Positions 34,434-42,447 of a stretch of DNA of 64,000 nucleotides are shown here, in pieces. Within the stretch, counting starts at the first letter, position 1; each line of letters opens with the position of its first letter. The notes under the pieces were generated by a model, which saw only the letters and a program-made list of their open reading frames with translations, was not told the DNA's origin and made no database searches. Location of the stretch: the NCBI RefSeq assembly GCF_004353825.1, contig NZ_SMNA01000002.1, positions 434,001 to 498,000 of the forward strand, in the 5' to 3' direction. Made by a program: the position numbers and the translations under genes. Source of the stretch: Occultella glacieicola. Its GTDB lineage: Bacteria > Actinomycetota > Actinomycetes > Actinomycetales > Beutenbergiaceae.

Positions 34434-36002
34434 ATGCATCTCGGCGTCGATCTCGGGACCACTCGGACGATCGTCGCCGCCACCGACCGGGGCAACTACC
34501 CGGTGGTGAGTTTCCTCGACGGCGACGGTGACGCCCACGATCACTTCCCGTCCGTGGTGGCAGACGACGCAGGTGACCTCGTCTACGGCTTCGACGCCGT
34601 CGCCGCCGGACATACCGGGGCGGCCATGCTCCGCTCCTTCAAGCGCATCCTCGCCGCTCCGGACGTGACCGGGGCGACCCCCGTTGCCATCGGGTCGCGT
34701 ACCGAGCCGATCCTGGACGTGCTGACCGGATTCCTGACCGCCCTGCGCGGTGCACTGTACGAGCGCTCGAACCTGCCCAGGAGCGCCCGCAACGCCCGCG
34801 CCCGCGAGGGCTCCCGGACCGTGGTCGGGGTGCCCGCTCACGCGCACGGCGCCCAGCGCTACCTCACCCTGGAGGCCTTCCGCCGCGCCGGTTTCACGGT
34901 GACCGCGATGGTCAACGAACCGTCCGCGGCCGGCTTCGAGTACACCCACCGCCGCGGCACCACCGTGAGTTCGCGGCGCACCCGGGTGGTCGTCTACGAC
35001 CTCGGCGGCGGCACGTTCGACGCCTCCCTCGTGGACGTGCGGGACACCGACCACGACGTCCTCGCCACCGCCGGTCTGAACCGACTCGGCGGCGACGACT
35101 TCGACGAGGTCCTGGTGGACTGCGCGCTCGCCGCGGCCGGTGCCTCCGACACGCAGGACCCCGCACTCCTGGAGAACCTGCGGGATCAGGCCCGCGAAGC
35201 CAAGGAACGACTCACCCCGCAGTCCCGGCGGATCGCGCTCGACGTCGGTGACACGGAGGTCACCGTCGGGGTCGACGCCTACTACGAGGCCGTCACGCCC
35301 CTCCTGCAGCGGACCATCGACGCGATGCGCCCGCTCCTCGCCACCCTCCCCGACGAATCCGGCGAGCCCGCCGAGTCGGACCAGGAGTCCGCCGAGGACC
35401 TGACCGAGATCGCCGGGATCTACCTGGTCGGCGGGGGCAGCGGCCTCCCGCTGGTGCCGCGACTGCTGCGCGAGCAGTACGGCCGTCGGGTGCATCGGTC
35501 CCCATTGCCGGCGGCCTCCACCGCGATCGGCCTGGCCATCGCCGCCGACCCGGACGCCGACTTCACCCTCACCGACCGCCTCTCGCGTGGTTTCGGGGTG
35601 TTCCGCGAGCGCGACGGCGGGGCCGGCCTGAGTTTCGACGCCATCCTGCGCCCCGACGCAACCCTGCCGGCCGACGCCGACGAGGACACCGTCATCGTCC
35701 GCAGGTACCGCGCGGCGCACAACGTGGGCCGGTTCCGGTATGTGGAGTGCACGGCCATCGATGACTCGGGGGAACCGCGCGGGAACATCGTCCCGTTCGC
35801 CCAGGTGACGTTCCCGTTCGATCCTGCCCTGCAGAGCCCGGACCGGGGCGCAGCCGCCACGGCCGCCGAGGTGCACCGCCGCGACGACGGCCCGCTCGTC
35901 GAGGAGCGGTACCTGATCGACCGGAACGGGATGATCGAGGTCCGGATCACCGACCTGGACTCCGGCTACAGCCAGACCCACGCGATCGGCGCGCGCGACT
36001 GA
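34434..36002 (+). CDS. orphan Hsp70 family protein
   Basis: A 522-residue Hsp70/DnaK-like ATPase. The nucleotide-binding domain shows VDLGTTRTIVAA (residues 5-16), VVGVPAHAHGAQR near 125, NEPSAAGFEY near 160, VVYDLGGGTFDASL near 185, and the adenosine motif LVGGGSGLPLVPRLL near 330. After residue 390 only a short beta-rich segment of about 130 residues remains. The alpha-helical lid and C-terminal tail of DnaK (about 640 residues) are missing, so this is a non-canonical Hsp70. No dnaJ or grpE is nearby. Ligand and role are unknown. A hexapeptide-repeat gene lies immediately upstream. Confidence 0.86.
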   Translation: MHLGVDLGTTRTIVAATDRGNYPVVSFLDGDGDAHDHFPSVVADDAGDLVYGFDAVAAGHTGAAMLRSFKRILAAPDVTGATPVAIGSRTEPILDVLTGFLTALRGALYERSNLPRSARNARAREGSRTVVGVPAHAHGAQRYLTLEAFRRAGFTVTAMVNEPSAAGFEYTHRRGTTVSSRRTRVVVYDLGGGTFDASLVDVRDTDHDVLATAGLNRLGGDDFDEVLVDCALAAAGASDTQDPALLENLRDQAREAKERLTPQSRRIALDVGDTEVTVGVDAYYEAVTPLLQRTIDAMRPLLATLPDESGEPAESDQESAEDLTEIAGIYLVGGGSGLPLVPRLLREQYGRRVHRSPLPAASTAIGLAIAADPDADFTLTDRLSRGFGVFRERDGGAGLSFDAILRPDATLPADADEDTVIVRRYRAAHNVGRFRYVECTAIDDSGEPRGNIVPFAQVTFPFDPALQSPDRGAAATAAEVHRRDDGPLVEERYLIDRNGMIEVRITDLDSGYSQTHAIGARD

Positions 36003-36036
36003 GGCCGGCCCGCGGCCGGGCCACGCCGACGCCCGC

Positions 36037-36555
36037 TCAGTCCGGCCGCCGCCGACCCACGTCCTCGTGCAGCGCGAAGAACAGCGAGAGGGGTTCGCCC
36101 TCGGGATCCGGGGCCCGGTCGGCGTACTCGGCGAACAACTCGGTGAAGCGGCGCAGCATCTCGTCGCGGTCCGCCTCGTTGAGCCGCACCCCGAGCCGCA
36201 CGATCTCGGCCCGGGCGGGATCGGCAAGGGCGAACTCGTCGAGGAACGCCTGGATCAGGATCCGTCCCCGTCCCGGCCCCATCGGGGTGCGCCAGGACTT
36301 GCCGGTGGAGAGGTAGGGCACCTCCCGGGCGCCGCGGTTGCCCTGCCGCTCCGGCTGCGCAGCCAGGAAGCCGCGCTCGGCAAGGAGCCGCACATGGTGG
36401 TAGGTGGTCGCCGGGGCCATGCCGAGGCGCCCGGCGATCTCCTTGTTCGTCAGCGCCTCGTCCAGGCACAGTCGCAGGATCCGCATCCGCAGGGCCGAGC
36501 TCAGGGCACGGGCGTCGGCGTCCGCGGTGGTTCCGGGGATGGCCTCGTCGGTCAT
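36037..36555 (-). CDS. ArsR-like winged-helix transcriptional regulator
   Basis: A 172-residue regulator. A winged helix-turn-helix occupies about residues 15-75: RILRLCLDEALTNKEIAGRLGMAPATTYHHVRLLAERGFL in outline, with APATTYHHVRLL the recognition helix, as in ArsR/SmtB-type proteins. It has no visible Cys/His metal site. The C-terminal 90 residues (LIQAFLDEFALADPARAEIVRLGVRLNEADRDEM in part) are helical and probably bind a ligand or mediate dimerisation. It is divergent from an MFS exporter across 102 bp that contain two perfect inverted repeats, so it is very likely the local repressor, acting on the exporter and on itself. Confidence 0.87.
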   Translation of the reverse strand: MTDEAIPGTTADADARALSSALRMRILRLCLDEALTNKEIAGRLGMAPATTYHHVRLLAERGFLAAQPERQGNRGAREVPYLSTGKSWRTPMGPGRGRILIQAFLDEFALADPARAEIVRLGVRLNEADRDEMLRRFTELFAEYADRAPDPEGEPLSLFFALHEDVGRRRPD

Positions 36556-36593
36556 GGGCCGATGCTACCGGCGGCCCACGCGACTCCGGAGAG

Positions 36594-36651
36594 AGTGATC
36601 GAGATTCCTCGATCACTAGTGATTGACACTTCCCAATCACTTGATCAGACT
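36594..36651. promoter_or_regulatory. divergent promoter/operator with two inverted repeats
   Basis: AGTGATCGAG (36594-36603) and CTCGATCACT (36608-36617) form a perfect 10-bp inverted repeat. AGTGATTG (36618-36625) and CAATCACT (36634-36641) form a second, 8-bp one, directly abutting. All four arms share AGTGAT. A consensus -35 TTGACA (36623-36628) lies in the second repeat, with CAGACT (36646-36651) 17 nt later and ATG 36658 6 nt after that. A repressor bound here would cover the -35 box. Confidence 0.75.
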
Positions 36652-36657
36652 GTACTC

Positions 36658-37992
36658 ATGACCGAGACCACCACCCCCGATCCGTCGGTGCCGTCGACCA
36701 CTCCGGCCGGGGACCTGCCACCGAGCAAGCCCCGCGCGCTCTGGCACCATCGCGACTTCCGGCACCTCTGGGCCGGCGACGCGTTCGGCCAGCTCGGTGC
36801 CCAGTTCACCGGCCTGGCCCTGCCCGTGCTCGCCGTCGGCGTCCTGCAGGCGACCGAGTGGCAGATGGGGGTCCTGTCCGCCGCGAACATGGCGGCGTTC
36901 CTGCTGATCGGCCTGCCGGCGGGCGCCTGGGTGGACCGGATGCGCAAACGGTCCGTGCTGATCACCGCCGACCTGGTCCGCGCCCTCATCCTCGCCGGGG
37001 TGGTCGTGGCCGCCCTGACCGGCACCGCGTCGATGCCGCTGCTCTACGTGGCCGGCCTGCTGCTCGGCAGCGCCACGGTCTTCTTCGACGTCGCCCACCA
37101 GTCCTACGTGCCCACCCTGGTCGGCATCGACCACGTCGTCGAGGGCAATGCCAAACTGCAGGCGACGGCGTCCGTGGCCCAGGTGGCGGGGCCGGCCGCC
37201 GCCGGGGTGCTGCTGCGGTTCGTCACCTCGGGAGCGCTCATCGCGTTCAACGCGGTGACCTATCTGCTCTCGGCCCTCTTCGTGGCCCGGATCGCGCACC
37301 GGGAGACGCTGCCGCCCCGGGAGGACCGCCGGCCGCTCGTCGTGGAGATCCGAGAGGGCCTGTCCTTCGTCGTGCGGCAGCCGCTGCTGCGCCGGATGGT
37401 CGCCTGCACCGCGCTCGGCAATCTCGCGTTCGGGATCCTCTCCGCACTCGAGGCCCTGTACATCCTGCGCGACCTGGACCTCGGTGAGGCGGCGCTCGGC
37501 ACGATCTTCTCCGCCGCCTCCGTCGGCGCCCTGCTCGGCGCCCTGGTCGGCCGCAAGGCAGCCGAGTGGATCGGTGAGGCACGACTGGTCCCGGTCAGCG
37601 CACTCGCGATGGGGCTCCCGATCGCGCTGGTCCCGCTCGCCTCGGTGCTGCCACTGCCGCCGATGGTCACGCTGATCGCGGGCCTCGGGCTCACCTTCAT
37701 GATGGTGGTCGTCTACAACATCGCGACGGTCAGTTTCCGTCAGCGACTGTGCCCACCACGGTTGCTCGGCCGGATGAACGCCTCCGTGCGCTTCATCGTC
37801 TGGGGCACGATGCCGTTCGGCGGCCTGCTCGGCGGCTGGCTGGGCAGCGCCTTCGGCGTGGTGCCGGCCCTGTGGATCGCGGCGATCGGCACTCTGCTGG
37901 CGGCGCTGCCCGTGGTGATCTCGCCGCTGTGGTCGATGACGACACTGCCCACGGCCGCCGACGCCGAGGCGGAGACCGAGCCGCCGGAATGA
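36658..37992 (+). CDS. MFS exporter (multidrug/macrolide efflux type)
   Basis: A 444-residue, 12-helix major facilitator of the DHA3/EntS-like efflux group. FRHLWAGDAFGQLGAQFTGLA begins helix 1, and motif A is GAWVDRMRKRSVL near residue 90. GRKAAEWIG near 300 and RLCPPRLLGRMNASVRF near 365 are the matching loops in the second half. An Ala/Glu-rich tail closes the protein. ATG 36658 is 6 nt from a CAGACT -10 box, so the mRNA is predicted leaderless. The divergent winged-helix regulator and its operators suggest induction by an exported compound. Confidence 0.9.
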   Translation: MTETTTPDPSVPSTTPAGDLPPSKPRALWHHRDFRHLWAGDAFGQLGAQFTGLALPVLAVGVLQATEWQMGVLSAANMAAFLLIGLPAGAWVDRMRKRSVLITADLVRALILAGVVVAALTGTASMPLLYVAGLLLGSATVFFDVAHQSYVPTLVGIDHVVEGNAKLQATASVAQVAGPAAAGVLLRFVTSGALIAFNAVTYLLSALFVARIAHRETLPPREDRRPLVVEIREGLSFVVRQPLLRRMVACTALGNLAFGILSALEALYILRDLDLGEAALGTIFSAASVGALLGALVGRKAAEWIGEARLVPVSALAMGLPIALVPLASVLPLPPMVTLIAGLGLTFMMVVVYNIATVSFRQRLCPPRLLGRMNASVRFIVWGTMPFGGLLGGWLGSAFGVVPALWIAAIGTLLAALPVVISPLWSMTTLPTAADAEAETEPPE

Positions 37993-38100
37993 CCCCACGA
38001 GCCGTCGCCGGCCCACTAGGCTGACCCGAGCACAGGGGGTGCGGACCGGCGTGGGAGCCGGTCCCGGGTCAGGTCCGAACGACTGCAGGGGGCTGTTGCC

Positions 38101-39120
38101 ATGGGTGTCACGCGCCGAATCGTCTTTCCCACCATCCGGATCCTGATCTGGGCCGTGATCGCCGTGGCGCTCGTGCAGCTCGCGTTCGGCGGCACCGACG
38201 CCACCGGCGACCCGGACGCCGGGCCCGAGACCCCGTCGGCGGTGTTCGAGGACCCGCAGGTGGAGGTCACCACCGCCACCATCACGAACCAGGTGACCCT
38301 CGCGGCGACCGTCGTCGCCGATGGCGCCGTGAGCGCGCGTGCGAACCTGGACGGGACGGTCAACTACTACGAGGTCGATGACGGGGCGACGGTCACCGAG
38401 GGCGACCGCCTGCTCGTCATCCGCCAGGAGACCCCGCGCGACCCGGTGGAGAGCACGGACGAGGAGGGGAACGTCACGGTGACCCCCCGCAGTCCCGAGA
38501 TCACCACCACGGTCGTGCGCGCCCCGGCCACGGGTGTGGTCCGCTTCTCCGTGCTCGAGGACCAGGCCGTCTCGATCGGGGATCCGGTCGCCACCGTCAC
38601 CCCGGACACGTTCTCCGTGGTCGGCTCGCTGAGCCCGGAACAGCAGTACCGGCTGGTCTCCGCCCCTGCCGAAGGGCAGGTGCAGGTGCCCGGCGGGCCG
38701 GCGCCGTTCACGTGCACCGGCCTGACCACCGGCGTCGCCGACGGCAACGACGCAGACCAGCCCGACGGCGAGGCGCCGCCCGCCGGCGACGGCACCACGG
38801 TGCAGGCCCGGTGCGCCGTTCCCGCGGGGGTTACGGTGTTCCCGGGCCTGAGTGCGGACCTGGTGATCACCAGCGGCGAGGCCGCCGACGCGATGGTCCT
38901 GCCGGTCACCGCGGTCCAGGGGCTCTTCGAGACCGGCGTGGTCTGGGTGGTCGGTGCCGACGGTGAGCCCGAGGAGCGGCCCGTGACCCTCGGCCTCACG
39001 GACGGCGAGCTCGTGCAGATCGTCGAGGGCGTCGCCGCCGGGGACCTGGTCCTGGAGTTCGTGCCCGGCGCCGAGGTCGAGCCGATCGATCCCTACGCCA
39101 TGGACCCGGGCGTCGGATGA
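38101..39120 (+). CDS. HlyD/MacA-like periplasmic adaptor protein
   Basis: A 339-residue membrane-anchored adaptor. One N-terminal membrane helix (residues about 10-30) precedes a biotinyl-lipoyl-like domain (VSARANLDGTVNYYEVDDGATVTEGDRLL, in outline, near residue 85). A second half-motif (VVRAPATGVVRFSVLEDQAVSIGDPV, in part) lies near 145. A beta-barrel-like segment ends PVTAVQGLFETG. The long coiled-coil hairpin of Gram-negative adaptors is absent; an acidic loop replaces it. It overlaps the ABC ATPase by ATGA. TAGGCT at 38017-38022 and GCAGGGGG before ATG 38101 give a leadered transcript. Confidence 0.85.
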   Translation: MGVTRRIVFPTIRILIWAVIAVALVQLAFGGTDATGDPDAGPETPSAVFEDPQVEVTTATITNQVTLAATVVADGAVSARANLDGTVNYYEVDDGATVTEGDRLLVIRQETPRDPVESTDEEGNVTVTPRSPEITTTVVRAPATGVVRFSVLEDQAVSIGDPVATVTPDTFSVVGSLSPEQQYRLVSAPAEGQVQVPGGPAPFTCTGLTTGVADGNDADQPDGEAPPAGDGTTVQARCAVPAGVTVFPGLSADLVITSGEAADAMVLPVTAVQGLFETGVVWVVGADGEPEERPVTLGLTDGELVQIVEGVAAGDLVLEFVPGAEVEPIDPYAMDPGVG

Positions 39121-39911
39121 GTCTGCTGGAACTGCACGGGATCACCCGGACCGTCCGGCTGCCCGACGACTCCCGGCTGGACATCCTGCGGGGGGTCGAC
39201 CTGAGCGTCGGGGCCGGCGAGCACATCTCCATCGTGGGGCGCTCGGGCACCGGGAAGTCCACCCTGCTGAACATCCTCGGCCTCCTCGACGCCCCGACGG
39301 ACGGCGAGTACCTGCTCGACGGGACGCCGATCGGCCGACTCGGCAACCGCCGTCGGGCTCGGCGCCGCGGCGACGACTTCGGATTCGTGTTCCAGCAGTT
39401 CAACCTGCTCCCGGGGCGCACCGCCCTGGAGAACGTGATCGCGCCCCTGCTGTACGCGCGCGGCCGCACGTTCTGGCGTCGACACTCGATCGCCACCTCG
39501 ATGCTGGCGCGGGTGGGCCTCGGCGACCGGCTGGAGTCCAAGCCGGAGCAGCTCTCCGGCGGCGAGCAGCAGCGGGTCGCGATCGCCCGCGCCCTGGTCC
39601 GCACCCCGCGCGTGATCCTCGCCGACGAGCCCACCGGCGCCCTGGACGTGGACACCGGCGCCGAGATCATGACGATGCTCGACGAGATCGCCTCGGACAC
39701 CGGCGCGGTGCTGATCGCGATCACCCACGACCTCGCGGTGGCGGCCCGGGCGAGCCGGCACTACCGGCTCGGCGAGGGCGTGCTCACGCCGATCACGATC
39801 GCCCCGCGGACCGCCGGTACCCTCGCCGAGCTGGGCGACCCGCTGACCGCGACCGACGTCGTGGACCCGGAGGCCGCACCGGTGCTCGCCGACGCAGAGG
39901 CCTCGGCGTGA
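39117..39911 (+). CDS. MacB/LolD-type ABC exporter, ATP-binding protein
   Basis: A 264-residue ATPase. Walker A is GRSGTGKST near residue 42, the Q-loop FVFQQFNLLPGRTALENV, the signature LSGGEQQRVAIARAL near 145, Walker B ILADEPTGALD near 165, and the switch His is in AITHD. This pattern is that of the MacB/LolD/FtsE group, which drives mechanotransmission rather than classical transport. A C-terminal extension of about 40 residues follows the fold. It overlaps both neighbours by 4 bp (ATGA and GTGA), so adaptor, ATPase and permease are made together. Confidence 0.93.
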   Translation: MSLLELHGITRTVRLPDDSRLDILRGVDLSVGAGEHISIVGRSGTGKSTLLNILGLLDAPTDGEYLLDGTPIGRLGNRRRARRRGDDFGFVFQQFNLLPGRTALENVIAPLLYARGRTFWRRHSIATSMLARVGLGDRLESKPEQLSGGEQQRVAIARALVRTPRVILADEPTGALDVDTGAEIMTMLDEIASDTGAVLIAITHDLAVAARASRHYRLGEGVLTPITIAPRTAGTLAELGDPLTATDVVDPEAAPVLADAEASA

Positions 39912-41110
39912 CCGGGTTCGTCGGCGCCCTCGTGGAGGCGTGGGGCGAACTGCGCATCCACCGCCTGCGGGTGCTGCTGTCCCTGATCGGCGTGGCCGTC
40001 GCGGTTGCGGCGATGACCGGGGTGACGGCGCTCGGGGACATCACGAGGCAGGCGCAGTCCGAGCTCATGGAGGCGCAGAGCGGACGGCCGGCGACGTTCC
40101 GGGTGGACGCCTGGTCCGAGACCGGGACTCTCGACGCCACCGCGACCACCACGGCGTTCCGTGACTTCGTGACGCGGTACGAGATCGAGCAGGCCTCCCT
40201 CGTCACCTACGCCAGCATGCCGGTCCGGATGCCGACCGGGACCTGGGAGGTCCAGGTCCAGGCCGTCGACCCGCCGTACGGGGCGATGCACCGGATCGCC
40301 CCGGTGCACGGGTCGTGGTTCACCGCCGCAGATGCTGACCGGTTCGCCCCGGCCCTGGTGGTGAACGAGGCGTTCCTGCGCGAACTCGGCGTTCCCGACC
40401 TCACCGGACGTCCCACCGCCCTGATCGGGCGGGACGAGCCGGTCCGGGCCACGATCATCGGGGTGACCGCCGACCTGTGGGAGGGCGCGGTCCCGGAGGC
40501 GTTCATCCTGAGCTCGGCGTTCGAGCGGTGGATCCCGCCGAGCCCGGAGTTCTTCGCCCCGCCGGCTCTCGAGGTGTGGGTGCCGCCGGAGGACGCCGAC
40601 GTCGCCGAGCAGTTCCTGAACCGGGATCTGACGGCGGCCCTCGGGTCCAGCGCGCAGGTGCAGATCTACCGCCAGGACGCCTTCGGCATCGAGGCGTTCG
40701 ACCAGGTGTTCCAGCTCGTCGTGACCGGGATCGGTCTCCTGGTCCTGATGCTCGGCGCTCTGAGCCTGGTGAACATCTCCCTGGTGACCGTGCGGCAGCG
40801 GATCCGCGAGATCGGCATCCGGCGCTCGTTCGGGGCGTCCTCGGGACGGATCTTCTTCTCGATCATGATGGAGTCCCTGGTCGCGACCGTGCTCGCGGGT
40901 GCGATCGGCGTCGCGATCGCCGTGGTCGCCGTGCGCAACGCCCCGATCGAGGCGCTGATCGGCTGGGGCAGCATCCAGGACGTTCCCCCGTTCCCGATCT
41001 CCGCGGCTGTCACCGGTCTGGTGGCCGCCACCGTGATCGGGGCACTGGCCGGGCTGCTGCCTGCGCTCGTGGCGGTCCGGGTGAAACCGATCGACGCGAT
41101 CCGGTACTGA
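39908..41110 (+). CDS. MacB/FtsX-type ABC exporter, permease
   Basis: A 400-residue permease with the MacB topology: one N-terminal helix (LSLIGVAVAVAAMTGVTAL, near residue 20), a large extracytoplasmic domain (about 45-270), then three helices. The FtsX coupling segment RQRIREIGIRRSFGASSGRI is near residue 300, and the protein ends AVRVKPIDAIRY as usual for MacB. With the adaptor and ATPase it forms a probable peptide, antibiotic or lipoprotein exporter; its substrate is unknown. The GTG start at 39908 overlaps the ATPase stop. Confidence 0.92.
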   Translation: MTGFVGALVEAWGELRIHRLRVLLSLIGVAVAVAAMTGVTALGDITRQAQSELMEAQSGRPATFRVDAWSETGTLDATATTTAFRDFVTRYEIEQASLVTYASMPVRMPTGTWEVQVQAVDPPYGAMHRIAPVHGSWFTAADADRFAPALVVNEAFLRELGVPDLTGRPTALIGRDEPVRATIIGVTADLWEGAVPEAFILSSAFERWIPPSPEFFAPPALEVWVPPEDADVAEQFLNRDLTAALGSSAQVQIYRQDAFGIEAFDQVFQLVVTGIGLLVLMLGALSLVNISLVTVRQRIREIGIRRSFGASSGRIFFSIMMESLVATVLAGAIGVAIAVVAVRNAPIEALIGWGSIQDVPPFPISAAVTGLVAATVIGALAGLLPALVAVRVKPIDAIRY

Positions 41111-41159
41111 CGTCAATTTAGGTTGACGGTTTCGGAAGTCGTCAACTACGGTTGCCGCC
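41111..41159 (+). promoter_or_regulatory. promoter with interleaved inverted and direct repeats
   Basis: A -35 TTGACG (41123-41128) and -10 TACGGT (41147-41152), 18 nt apart, precede ATG 41160 by 7 nt, predicting a leaderless mRNA. CGTCAA (41111-41116) with TTGACG (41123-41128) and GTTGACG (41122-41128) with CGTCAAC (41140-41146) are perfect inverted repeats. The pattern GTCAA-N4-GGTTG recurs at 41112-41125 and 41141-41154. It is operator-like and covers both promoter boxes. Confidence 0.65.
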
Positions 41160-42134
41160 ATGGAGGCAAGCGAGCGGCTCGCGGCCCGGGTTCAGGACCT
41201 GCTCGGCCCGCGTCATCCGGTGTTCGCCGCGGCCACCCTCACCCCCGGGACCGTCACGGTGGCCGGCAGGGGCGCCGACTCGCAGGCCGACTTCGAGATC
41301 GCCTCCGTCTCGAAGGCGATCACCGGACTGCTCTACGCCGAGGGTCTGGCCCGTGCTGAGTTCGGTGCCGATGCGGTCCTCGGTGACCACCTCCCGCTGG
41401 GCGACACCCCCGCGGCCGGCGTGAGCTTGGCCTCGCTGAGCACACACCGTTCCGGCCTGCCGCGGCTCCCGGCGTCCGCGCACCCGTGGCGCCGCACGAT
41501 CGCGCTCTGGCGGCACGGGACCAACCCGTACGGCGAGACACTCGACGACCTGCTCGAGCAGGCCCGCGGCGTCCGGGTCGGCAGGCCACTCCCCCGCTAC
41601 TCCAATTTCGGGTTCGAACTGTTGGGCCACGCGATCGCCGCCGCCGAGGGGACGACCTACGCCGCACTCGTCCGGGATCGACTCGTCGGCCCGCTCGACC
41701 TCGACCCCTTCTACGTCCCGACGTCCACCGCGGACCTGCGGCCCGGTGCGCTGTCCGGGAGGTCCGCACGCGGGCGAACGCGCGAGGCCTGGACCGGGGA
41801 GGCGCTCGGACCGGCCGGCGGCATCCGGGCGAGCATCGAGGCGATGGCGCGGCTGGCAGCCGCGCTGCTGGCCGGCTCGGCCCCAGGGATGGCCGCCCTG
41901 AACCCGGTCGCGCCGTTCGGGGCCGGCGCCCGGATCGGCGCGGCCTGGATCACCGTCGACGTGGACGGACGCGCGATCACCTGGCACAACGGCGGATCTG
42001 GCGGCTTCCGGTCGTGGCTCGGGCTGGACCGCGCGGCCGGCACCGCGGCGGTGATCCTGTCCGCCACCGCGGCCGCGGTCGACGCACCCGGGTTCCGGCT
42101 CCTGACCGAACTCACCGCCATCGCCGCAGAGTAG
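41160..42134 (+). CDS. serine hydrolase of the beta-lactamase/DD-peptidase (S12) family
   Basis: A 324-residue protein with the three class C beta-lactamase/S12 motifs: SVSK near residue 49 (nucleophile Ser and Lys), YSN near 147, and HNGGSGG near 277, replacing the KTG box. STHRSGLPRLP and GPAGGIRASIEAMARL are typical flanks. No signal peptide or membrane helix is visible, so it is probably cytoplasmic, unlike true beta-lactamases. Such proteins are often esterases or peptidases. It has its own repeat-rich promoter directly after the MacAB-like operon, suggesting regulated expression. Confidence 0.87.
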   Translation: MEASERLAARVQDLLGPRHPVFAAATLTPGTVTVAGRGADSQADFEIASVSKAITGLLYAEGLARAEFGADAVLGDHLPLGDTPAAGVSLASLSTHRSGLPRLPASAHPWRRTIALWRHGTNPYGETLDDLLEQARGVRVGRPLPRYSNFGFELLGHAIAAAEGTTYAALVRDRLVGPLDLDPFYVPTSTADLRPGALSGRSARGRTREAWTGEALGPAGGIRASIEAMARLAAALLAGSAPGMAALNPVAPFGAGARIGAAWITVDVDGRAITWHNGGSGGFRSWLGLDRAAGTAAVILSATAAAVDAPGFRLLTELTAIAAE

Positions 42135-42171
42135 GCTCACTCCACCACCGCCCAGCCAGACAGGAAACCCC

Positions 42172-42396
42172 GTGATCAAGAAGCCGCTGCTGCTCGTCGT
42201 CGGCATCATCGCGATCCTGATCGGCCTGGTCTGGGCCGGCCAGGGCGCCGGGATCCTGCCCGGCAGCATGATGACCGGGGACCCCACGTGGCTCGTGATC
42301 GGGCTCATCCTCATCGTCGCCGGCGCCGTGCTGGGCTACCTCAGCACCCGCGGCCGGTCCTGGCACAGCCAGCACGGCCCGCCCGGACAGCACTGA
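42172..42396 (+). CDS. small two-helix membrane protein
   Basis: A 74-residue protein with two hydrophobic segments (LLLVVGIIAILIGLVWAGQG at 6-25 and WLVIGLILIVAGAVLGYL near 40-57) and a polar His/Gln-rich tail. GTG 42172 is preceded by CAGGAAA. No function is known; similar short proteins are common and uncharacterised in actinobacteria. A 12-nt direct repeat based on ACAGCACTGAC straddles its stop codon. Confidence 0.75.
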   Translation: MIKKPLLLVVGIIAILIGLVWAGQGAGILPGSMMTGDPTWLVIGLILIVAGAVLGYLSTRGRSWHSQHGPPGQH

Positions 42397-42447
42397 CAGC
42401 ACGAACAGCACTGACCGCACCAACAGAACCGCCGCAGCGGACGCGGG

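Noticed and set aside
41160-42134. A secreted beta-lactamase giving antibiotic resistance
   Set aside because: There is no signal peptide or lipobox, and the third motif is HNG rather than KTG, so an esterase or peptidase role is likelier.
42385-42420. Short repeats ACAGCACTGAC around the stop of the small membrane protein
   Set aside because: Two to three imperfect copies without spacing regularity; not a CRISPR or mobile element.
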